Shown one piece after another: positions 8,047 through 13,968 of a stretch of DNA of 34,154 nucleotides. Position 1 is the stretch's first letter, and each line of letters opens with the position of its first letter. Under the pieces are notes generated by a model, which worked only from the letters and a program-made list of their open reading frames with translations, did not search any database and was not told the origin of the DNA. This DNA is from a virus, in the IMG/VR virus record IMGVR_UViG_3300044712_002672, positions 1-34,154 of that record. One strand, written 5' to 3'. Made by a program: the position numbers and the translations under genes.

Positions 8047-8075
8047 TTGCGCTAGCACCCATTGTGGTGTATAAT
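8047..8075 (+). promoter_or_regulatory. Promoter before the scaffold-capsid block
   Basis: TTGCGC (8047-8052), 17-bp spacer and a perfect TATAAT (8070-8075). TGGTGTATA (8065-8073) is identical to the element before the small terminase. It lies in the 53-bp gap between genes and would raise capsid transcription. Confidence 0.6.
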
Positions 8076-8095
8076 TTATCATAAGTGGAGGACAT

Positions 8096-8296
8096 ATGGG
8101 ATTGGCGAGGCAGAGGATACTGGATGCGAGGGCTAATCGGCAGGCAAGCATGACTGCGCGGTACGGCACTCAGTCTGTCCAGGTTCCACAGCCCACAGGC
8201 TTTCCCACCACGGGAAATGTGGAAGTCAGGCGGCGAGGCAGGCCGCCCAAGCATATGGACCGGCAGGACACTGGGACTGCACGGGACGGAGGATGA
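8096..8296 (+). CDS. Small hypothetical protein with AT-hook-like motif
   Basis: 66 residues from ATG 8096, with GTGGAGG at 8085-8091. Arg- and Gln-rich with no hydrophobic core, probably disordered. Residues 45-52 read RRRGRPPK, the core of an AT-hook that inserts in the minor groove of A/T-rich DNA; this may equally be a short basic tail. It is first in the scaffold-capsid transcription unit. No family recognised. Confidence 0.55.
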   Translation: MGLARQRILDARANRQASMTARYGTQSVQVPQPTGFPTTGNVEVRRRGRPPKHMDRQDTGTARDGG

Positions 8297-8297
8297 C

Positions 8298-8924
8298 ATG
8301 ACCTTGCAGGATGTGAAGGCTTTTCTTGATGAGAACGCGAAAGAGCCCGAGGTGGCCGAGTTTGTCAAAGGGCTGCCCGTGGTGTCGCCGGATATCGTTT
8401 CCGGCTACCTTCAGACGGGCGAGGGCAAGGCTTTGATCCAGCCTCTGCTGGACCAGCGGGTAACCGACGCCATCAAGACGCATGACGAGAAAAGCAAGGC
8501 CAAGATCGAGGCGGCAGTCAAGGCCGGGATCGCAGCCGAAATGCTCAGGCTCAGCCCGCAGGAGACTCCTGCCGAAAAGAGGCTGCGCGAGGTCGAGGAC
8601 AAGCTCAGGCTCAGGGACGAGGAGATGGAGCGCGAGAGGATCAACGGCAAGATCAGGGAGTTGGCGCACAAGGAAGGCATCAGGCCTGAGTTCCTTGAGC
8701 ATCTCAACTTCACGACCGTTGAGAGCGCCGAGTCCTACTTCAAGGCCCACAAAGCCGAGGCCGAGGCCATCAAGACCTCGTTGGCTAAAGAGTTTGCCGG
8801 CGGTATGCCCAAGCCTGGCATGGGCGCGCCCAAGGGGAGGCGGCCGGACCTGGCCGCGATGTCGCAGGATGATCTGATCAGACTGGAGATGGATGGCGCT
8901 CTTGACGAGGCCATGACCGGATAG
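8298..8924 (+). CDS. Scaffolding protein
   Basis: 208 residues from ATG 8298 with ACGGAGG just upstream. The middle is highly charged and helical (about 75-140: KSKAKIEAAVKAG, EKRLREVEDKLRLRDEEMERE), a coiled coil typical of scaffolds. The C-terminal part is Gly/Pro-rich and ends in a small acidic helix. It sits directly before the major capsid gene, the standard scaffold position, and would guide procapsid assembly before being lost. Assignment is from architecture and position. Confidence 0.8.
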   Translation: MTLQDVKAFLDENAKEPEVAEFVKGLPVVSPDIVSGYLQTGEGKALIQPLLDQRVTDAIKTHDEKSKAKIEAAVKAGIAAEMLRLSPQETPAEKRLREVEDKLRLRDEEMERERINGKIRELAHKEGIRPEFLEHLNFTTVESAESYFKAHKAEAEAIKTSLAKEFAGGMPKPGMGAPKGRRPDLAAMSQDDLIRLEMDGALDEAMTG

Positions 8925-8937
8925 AAAGGAGGACCGT

Positions 8938-9810
8938 ATGGGTCTGGAGAACTTTGTACCGCAGATTTGGAGCGCGAAACTCTTCGTTCGGCTCCGCAAG
9001 GCGCTGGTGTTCAACGGCGTGGTCAACACCGACTACGAGGGCGAGATCACCGGCATGGGCGACACCGTCCATATCAACGAGATCGGACCGATCACCGTCA
9101 ACGACTACACCAAGTACGGGTCGCTGACGTGGCAGGCCCTGACGAGCGCCCAGAAGACGCTCCTGATCGACCAGGCCAAGTCCTTCAGCTTCGCCATCGA
9201 TGACATCGACACGGTGCAGCAGTCGCCCAAGGTCATGAACGCGGCCATGGACGAGGCGGCCTACGCCATCGGCAACACCATCGACCAGTTCATCGCGGCC
9301 CTGTACGCGGGCGCGGGCGTCACCGGATCGGCCACCTACATCGGCTCATCCGGGTCGAGTCTGTCCGTCAGTTCTGGCAACGTCATCGAGACGCTGTCCT
9401 ACGCCGGCAGGTACCTCTCCGAGGCCAACGTGCCGCAGGACAACCGCTGGATCGTCATCCCTCCGTGGATGCACCAGAAGCTCCTGATGGCCGAAATCGG
9501 CGGCATCAGCGCCACGGCGGTCCCGAAGGTCGGGCCGGATCTCATCGTCAACGGGTATGTCGGATCGGCCATGGGCTTCTCCAACATCCTCGTGTCCAAC
9601 AACGTCTCAGCCGCGTCCGCCGCGGGCCAGTACCGGGTAATGTGCGGGAGCAGGAGCGCGATCAGCTACGCGGGCCAGATCGCCAAGATCCAGCCCGTCC
9701 AGCGCGAGTCGTACTTCGACAGCGGCCTCAAGGGCCTCTACGTGTACGGTGCCAAGGTTGTCCGCCCGGAGGCCCTCTGCACCATGTACCTCATCGAAGC
9801 TGCGGGCTAA
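8938..9810 (+). CDS. Major capsid protein
   Basis: 290 residues. Strong AAAGGAGG before ATG 8938. The sequence (N-terminal helix FVPQIWSAKLF, GDTVHINEIGPITVNDY, QAKSFSFAIDDIDTVQ, NRWIVIPPWMHQKLL, SYAGQIAKIQPVQRESYFDSGLKG) matches HK97-fold coat proteins of the P22 coat/gp5-like type in many siphoviruses. Codon use is more G/C-ending and uniform than in neighbours, as expected for the most abundant protein. It lies between scaffold and the small virion gene at 9826. Confidence 0.9.
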   Translation: MGLENFVPQIWSAKLFVRLRKALVFNGVVNTDYEGEITGMGDTVHINEIGPITVNDYTKYGSLTWQALTSAQKTLLIDQAKSFSFAIDDIDTVQQSPKVMNAAMDEAAYAIGNTIDQFIAALYAGAGVTGSATYIGSSGSSLSVSSGNVIETLSYAGRYLSEANVPQDNRWIVIPPWMHQKLLMAEIGGISATAVPKVGPDLIVNGYVGSAMGFSNILVSNNVSAASAAGQYRVMCGSRSAISYAGQIAKIQPVQRESYFDSGLKGLYVYGAKVVRPEALCTMYLIEAAG

Positions 9811-9825
9811 GGTAAGGGGGAAAAT

Positions 9826-10209
9826 ATGGCGAGCACTTCCGTCACTGTCATCACGCCGACTCTTCTGGGGGCCGTCGTCACCGCATCCGCGTCGGTGGCC
9901 ACCGGGGAGTCCTGCACCATCGTCGCCAGCACCGCACAGGGTGCTCTCGACGTAGCCAACCTCTTCGTCCGCATCGCGGCCTCGGGTGGATCGGTGACGC
10001 CGACCCTCGTTGCCGGTACGCGGTACTCCATGGTAGGGCTGGGCAACAAGGCCCTGACCGCCATCGCGTCCTCCACGACCGCCGTCATCGGTGGCCAGGA
10101 CTTCGAGGATGCCCGCTTCCTGAACACGGCGGGAACCATCGTGTTCAACATCGTCGGGACCGGAACGGCGGTGTTCGAGGCGTACCAGCGCCCGAGGGCA
10201 ACCGAGTAG
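9826..10209 (+). CDS. Small virion protein next to the capsid gene (decoration candidate)
   Basis: 127 residues, Ala/Thr/Val-rich and beta-like throughout, without charged helices. It begins MASTSVTVITPTLLGAV after a purine-rich leader (AAGGGGGAAA). It shares the G/C-ending codon bias of the capsid gene and is followed by a terminator, which suggests high co-expression with the coat protein. Capsid decoration is an inference from position and composition. Confidence 0.55.
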   Translation: MASTSVTVITPTLLGAVVTASASVATGESCTIVASTAQGALDVANLFVRIAASGGSVTPTLVAGTRYSMVGLGNKALTAIASSTTAVIGGQDFEDARFLNTAGTIVFNIVGTGTAVFEAYQRPRATE

Positions 10210-10215
10210 CAATAT

Positions 10216-10279
10216 GACGGGCGGGATGTCACCTCCTCCGGCTTGACCTCCTGTGGACCAAATCTCCCGCCCGTCTTTT
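10216..10279 (+). terminator. Intrinsic terminator after the capsid block, loop with anti-SD sequences
   Basis: An 11-bp perfect stem, GACGGGCGGGA (10216-10226) with TCCCGCCCGTC (10265-10275), is followed by TTTT. The 38-nt loop contains TCACCTCCT, identical to the 3' end of 16S rRNA, and a second ACCTCCT. Either could pair with GAAGGAGG (10283-10290), the ribosome binding site of the next gene. Probably lets some transcripts stop after the abundant capsid genes. Confidence 0.85.
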
Positions 10280-10296
10280 CTTGAAGGAGGCCCTTG

Positions 10297-10827
10297 ATGC
10301 CAACCAGCAGATTCCATCCTACCGACGAAATGGGTGGGCTGATAGCGATAGACCACGTCCACGCGATGATCCACAAGGGCCTGCATTTCACCGCCTCGCA
10401 GAACAACACGCTTGCCGCGGCCTCGGCCCTCAACATCCTCATCACGGCGCCGGCTTCTCCGAGCTACCACTTCACCGCCGAGGTGGACGTGGACGCGCCG
10501 GCAACGATCACCTTCTCGAAGGCTCCCAACGCCACCGCCACGGGCTCGACGGCAATCGTCGCCTACAACAACAACGAGAACAGCGCCAATACCTCGACCC
10601 TGACACATGTCTGGGGCGGGGCGTATACCTCTTCGGGTACGATCCTCACGACCTACGTCATCGGATCTGTCTCGGGCGTGGGTGCCAACAGGACCGAGAT
10701 CGGCGGTTCTCAGGCCGGCAGGGCCGAGGTGGAACTGGGCGCGTCGAGCGTCCATCTCCTGCGCGTCCTGCCAGGAGCCGCGACCTGCGTCACGACGGTG
10801 CGGATGTACTACTACAGGGAGACCTAG
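10297..10827 (+). CDS. Virion structural protein (head fibre-like family)
   Basis: 176 residues from ATG 10297, with GAAGGAGG at 10283-10290. GLHFTASQNNTLAAASALNI, YHFTAEVDVDAPATITF, NNENSANTSTLTHVWGG and a C-terminal GGSQAGRAEVELGASSVHLL match a phage family with a central jelly-roll-like beta domain that is seen just after capsid genes. Likely a surface or neck protein. Its translation may be influenced by the terminator loop immediately upstream. Confidence 0.65.
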   Translation: MPTSRFHPTDEMGGLIAIDHVHAMIHKGLHFTASQNNTLAAASALNILITAPASPSYHFTAEVDVDAPATITFSKAPNATATGSTAIVAYNNNENSANTSTLTHVWGGAYTSSGTILTTYVIGSVSGVGANRTEIGGSQAGRAEVELGASSVHLLRVLPGAATCVTTVRMYYYRET

Positions 10828-10828
10828 C

Positions 10829-11398
10829 ATGGTGGTGACGGCAACCGAGGTGACGGTATTCTCCAATATCTCCGCTTCCGCCGTCACCGTCGCGGCCTCC
10901 GGCTTGATTCCCATAGTCCAGGACCGGATCAACCTGTTGACCAACAATTACTTCACGACCGAGCTTCAATTCGAGGAGCTGGTCACCTTCAACGCCACGG
11001 CCAGGACCATCACCTGCTCGACCGAGCATTTCGAGCGCTGGAACTTCCTCGCCGGCGACGACATGATGGTGTACCGATCCTATCGCAATGATGGATACTA
11101 CACCCTGCTGTCGGTCAACCAGAAGGTCGCCACGCTTGCCACGGGTTCGACGGTGGTGGACGAGCTTTCTGGCCAGTCCATCCTGCTGTCGGTGGTGAAG
11201 TGGCCCAACCCGGTCAAGTACGCCGCGGCGCAGATGGTCGCCTACGACTACGATGTCCGGCCATCTGTATCCGCCGGGATACGGTCCCGGTCCCTTGGGC
11301 CGTGGTCCGAGAGCTACGGCGGGGATGAGGGCGAGTTCGGCTATCCCAAGGCGATACTTGAGGCCCTTGTGCCCTATCGCATCGCGAGATTGAATTAG
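10829..11398 (+). CDS. Head-tail adaptor (gp6/gp15-like connector)
   Basis: 189 residues from ATG 10829, which follows GGGAGA. The N-terminal half contains helices and a beta hairpin; the end (SAGIRSRSLGPWSESYG, then GYPKAILEALVPYRIARLN) carries the pattern 'SxSLGxWSxSY...P..IL..L.PYR' typical of adaptor proteins that dock under the portal. It is followed, after a small basic gene, by the stopper and gp10-like genes, the expected order. Family call rests on this pattern and position. Confidence 0.7.
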   Translation: MVVTATEVTVFSNISASAVTVAASGLIPIVQDRINLLTNNYFTTELQFEELVTFNATARTITCSTEHFERWNFLAGDDMMVYRSYRNDGYYTLLSVNQKVATLATGSTVVDELSGQSILLSVVKWPNPVKYAAAQMVAYDYDVRPSVSAGIRSRSLGPWSESYGGDEGEFGYPKAILEALVPYRIARLN

Positions 11399-11407
11399 GA
11401 GGCCATT

Positions 11408-11590
11408 ATGGCGGGTAATAGCGCGGGAGCCAAGAAGGGCTGGAAAAGCCGGGCCATGAGGGCTCATTCTGCTGGCTTATCCAAAAGCAAACAGAAGATG
11501 TTTGCGTCCACAGACAAAAAGAGAATGGGCAAGACAGCATCTTGGCGCAAGGCAAATCCCAATGCCGGAGCCTCAAAGAGGTTTGGCTAG
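11408..11590 (+). CDS. Small basic SAGAKKGW-family protein, copy 2
   Basis: 60 residues from ATG 11408 with AGGAGG upstream. It starts MAGNSAGAKKGWKSR, matching the start of the protein at 1413-1637, while the remainder differs (contains GLSKSKQKMF and a C-terminal KRFG). Very Lys-rich. Codon use is A/T-richer than in the flanking connector genes. The role is unknown; its placement between head-completion genes suggests a virion or packaging partner, or a mobile passenger gene. Confidence 0.6.
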   Translation: MAGNSAGAKKGWKSRAMRAHSAGLSKSKQKMFASTDKKRMGKTASWRKANPNAGASKRFG

Positions 11591-11593
11591 ACA

Positions 11594-11923
11594 ATGCTCC
11601 GTGACCTCTTGACCCTCACCAACGTGCAGGTCCGGCGCAGGACGGCATCCTATGACGGGCAGGGCGAGACATCCCATGCCTCGACCCTGACCACACTGCC
11701 CTGTGCCGTGATCTGGTCACCGAGCCAGAGCAAGCCACTCTTGTCGGACAAGATCACGCGCATGTCAACGCATGTCCTGGTCACCCTTCCCGCGGACTAC
11801 ACCTTCACCGTGGATGACTTTGAGGTCACCTACGGCGGCAACACCTACAGGATAACCGGGCCTTCGGACGACATCATGGGCAAGGGTGAGATAACCGTCA
11901 CGGGACTGGAGCTGATGAAGTGA
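11594..11923 (+). CDS. Head closure / stopper protein (SPP1 gp16-like)
   Basis: 109 residues. The opening LRDLLTLTNVQVRRRT and the two beta segments (STHVLVTLPADYTFTVDDFEVTYGGNTYRITG) fit the small beta-barrel stopper family that closes the portal channel after packaging. It is preceded by the adaptor and followed by the gp10-like gene. Stop and the next start share TGATG at 11921-11925. Confidence 0.75.
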   Translation: MLRDLLTLTNVQVRRRTASYDGQGETSHASTLTTLPCAVIWSPSQSKPLLSDKITRMSTHVLVTLPADYTFTVDDFEVTYGGNTYRITGPSDDIMGKGEITVTGLELMK

Positions 11924-12369
11924 TGAAGACCACGGTCAGCAAGGTCTGGAAGGGCTCCGAGGTCAAGGTGGCCGGACGCAAGGTCACGGGCAAGTCCGCC
12001 TATGAGATCGGCCTTATCGTCGAGGGCCAGGCGAAGTTGCTTGCGCCCAAGGATACAGGCTACCTTGCCGCCTCGATCACCACGCAGGCTTTCGGTGGCC
12101 TCGGGACCGTTCCTGACGCCCCTTCTATCCATGGTTCAGGAGATAACAAGATCGGGCTTGCCATATTGGACATGATCATCCAGTCGCCTGCTACCGATAA
12201 CGAGGTCCATGTCGGTACTCCCTTGTTCTACGCGCCCTATGTCGAGTTTGGCACGGTCAATTCTGATGCCCAAGCATTTCTTCGGCCTTCTCTCGACTTG
12301 GCAAAAGGCAAAACACTCACCATCCTTGAGCATAACAGCAGGATGCAGTTCGCGGAGTACATGAAATGA
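11923..12369 (+). CDS. HK97 gp10-like neck/tail protein
   Basis: 148 residues from ATG 11923 (GTG 11920 is alternative). The pattern LIVEGQAKLLAPKDTGYLAAS, HVGTPLFYAPYVEFGT and AQAFLRPSLD is the hallmark of the HK97 gp10/SPP1 gp16.1 family, which helps join tail to head. It sits in the canonical neck gene order and overlaps the next start by ATGA. Confidence 0.9.
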   Translation: MKTTVSKVWKGSEVKVAGRKVTGKSAYEIGLIVEGQAKLLAPKDTGYLAASITTQAFGGLGTVPDAPSIHGSGDNKIGLAILDMIIQSPATDNEVHVGTPLFYAPYVEFGTVNSDAQAFLRPSLDLAKGKTLTILEHNSRMQFAEYMK

Positions 12370-12770
12370 CGCCGGCCCAAGCCATCGGAGCTACGCTCAA
12401 CGCCGCCACTGCCATAACGGCGCTGGTATCCACGCGGATATACCATGGCTTGCGTCCTGGCGGCACGGTGGTGCCATCCATCAACTATTTCGAGCTTGCC
12501 GGCGGTACAAGGGCCAATGGCTTCGAAACGGTGACCTATAGCCTCAACTGCCGGGCTGTCACCGCTGCCACCGCCTTGCAGATAGCTAGGTCTGTGGTGG
12601 ACCTATTCCATGGCACGTCGGGACGAGGCACCTATGGCTACCAGACAGGGTTTGAGGTATCACGGGCCTCGCTCAGGCAGACGCAGGGCGTGATACCTGA
12701 AACCGCCGACAATATGTATAATGCGCCTGTGGACATACAGTTTGTATATCCGACTTCCTCGGTCTCTTAA
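12366..12770 (+). CDS. Tail completion / terminator protein (DUF3168-like)
   Basis: 134 residues. MTPAQAIGATLNAATAITALVSTRIYHGLRP followed by INYFELAGG and a C-terminal DIQFVYP strand has the length and order of SPP1 gp17/lambda U-type tail terminators that cap the tail tube at the head-proximal end. Located between the gp10-like gene and the major tail protein, as expected. Confidence 0.75.
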   Translation: MTPAQAIGATLNAATAITALVSTRIYHGLRPGGTVVPSINYFELAGGTRANGFETVTYSLNCRAVTAATALQIARSVVDLFHGTSGRGTYGYQTGFEVSRASLRQTQGVIPETADNMYNAPVDIQFVYPTSSVS

Positions 12771-12782
12771 AGGAGGGACACA

Positions 12783-13334
12783 ATGCCCGTATACCAGAAC
12801 GCAACGGTAACCGACTCCAAGATAGAGATCGGAAACTACACCATCTCGACCCATCCCACGGCAGGCTCCACCGCCGCCGCCGCCGGGTGGATCAACCTCG
12901 GTGCAGGCATGGTCAAGAGCCTCGCCTATGCCCCGGAGGCGTACACCTCGCAGGCCGGCAACGCCATCGACCCTATCCAGGGCATCGCCAGGGAGACGGC
13001 CACCGTCGAGATCGACCTGATCGAGTACGACGGTTCGAGCTTCTCGGTGTTCAGCAACGGCACGATCACGGGCTCCACGGGTTCGCTCCTTGTCGGTGGT
13101 CAGACCAACGCCGTATCGGGCCGAGGGCTCAAGCTGGTCAACACGCGCAAGCTGGCTGCCGGCGGGACCACGCAGACCACTACCTATGTGATCAACAACG
13201 CCTTCATGACTACGGGATTCACCATGAATCCCAAGTCGGACAACGACGCTGATCCGGTGAACGTCTACAGCTTCTCGGTGCTGTGCAAGCAATACGCCAC
13301 CGCCGGTACCATCTTCTCGAAGACGGTAAGCTGA
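12783..13334 (+). CDS. Major tail (tube) protein
   Basis: 183 residues after a strong AAAGGAGG. A beta-rich sequence with ATVTDSKIEIGNYTIS at the start and GFTMNPKSDNDADPVNVYSFSV near the end. It shows the G/C-ending codon bias seen in the capsid gene, consistent with high expression. Position after the tail completion gene and before the frameshifted chaperones defines it as tube protein. Motif support alone is modest. Confidence 0.8.
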   Translation: MPVYQNATVTDSKIEIGNYTISTHPTAGSTAAAAGWINLGAGMVKSLAYAPEAYTSQAGNAIDPIQGIARETATVEIDLIEYDGSSFSVFSNGTITGSTGSLLVGGQTNAVSGRGLKLVNTRKLAAGGTTQTTTYVINNAFMTTGFTMNPKSDNDADPVNVYSFSVLCKQYATAGTIFSKTVS

Positions 13335-13711
13335 TGAAAGTAGAAGACCTTGATATCCTTCGCCCCGAAGAGCGGATTGTCCGCATCGGGGGGAAGGACA
13401 TTGACGTAAGTTTCATCCCTTGCGGGATCACATTCGAGATCGACCGTATCATGCAGGAACTCACCAGCATGAACCAGTCGGAAATCGTGTCCAACCTTGA
13501 AAAGACCAAGCGGGCTTTTGAACTATCCATCGATCTGTGCGCCGCGTTCTGCTCCCACAAGCATCCTGAGATGGACGCTCAGTGGTTCAAGGACAATGCA
13601 GATGTGCATCAGGTGGGGGCCTTCTCCACCGCCATCAGGGACGCCCTCACACGCGCCTATGCGGGCGTGGAGGCTTCGGGCCCAAAACAGAGGGCGACCA
13701 AGAAGAGGTGA
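13334..13711 (+). CDS. Tail assembly chaperone (gpG-like)
   Basis: 125 residues from ATG 13334, which overlaps the tail-protein stop by one base. It opens MKVEDLDILRPEERIVRIGG and has an IDVSFIPCGITFEID segment, as in many siphovirus chaperones that bind the tape measure during tail assembly. A canonical slippery heptamer CCCAAAA (13681-13687) lies eight codons before its stop, and an open -1 frame continues for 93 codons. Confidence 0.85.
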   Translation: MKVEDLDILRPEERIVRIGGKDIDVSFIPCGITFEIDRIMQELTSMNQSEIVSNLEKTKRAFELSIDLCAAFCSHKHPEMDAQWFKDNADVHQVGAFSTAIRDALTRAYAGVEASGPKQRATKKR

Positions 13712-13968
13712 TACGGCTTGGTCGCCTGTTCGTGAGCATGGCCCTGATGTATCCATGGGCCACCAAGGAGTACCTGTTATGGGAAATGACCATCGGCCAG
13801 ATACTCCTCTACCACAACAAGGGCATGGAAATCCGGTCTGGAAAGGATACGTCATCGGGGCTCCTTGGCAAGAGCGCGAAGGAGTTGCGGCAGATGCGTG
13901 ACGAGGCCCGCAGAATCTTTGAGGCCGAAGGCAAGGCGCAACTTCGCGCCAAGTATGGGGACATCTAG
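13334..13968 (+). CDS. Tail assembly chaperone fusion (gpG-T-like) by -1 frameshift
   Basis: Predicted 211-residue product: the first 118 codons of the chaperone, then a -1 slip on C-CCA-AAA and 93 codons of the next frame (starting TEGDQEEVIRLG, ending AKYGDI). The added domain contains VSMALMYPWATKEYLLWEM and ELRQMRDEARRIF. There is no good start for an independent protein in that frame. Two-product chaperones made by -1 frameshifting are a conserved feature of long-tailed phages, placed exactly here before the tape measure. Confidence 0.85.
13681..13687 (+). other. -1 ribosomal frameshift slippery site
   Basis: CCCAAAA fits X-XXY-YYZ in the zero frame (codons CCA, AAA). After slipping, the frame reads Pro-Lys then ACA GAG GGC. 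It follows GGG, giving a run of purine/pyrimidine blocks. No strong downstream stem was obvious by eye. Confidence 0.85.

Noticed and set aside
9607-10947. A 446-codon open frame on the - strand
   Set aside because: It crosses four clear + strand genes and the terminator; composition is Arg/Gly-rich with no motif, the usual shadow of G/C-ending codons.
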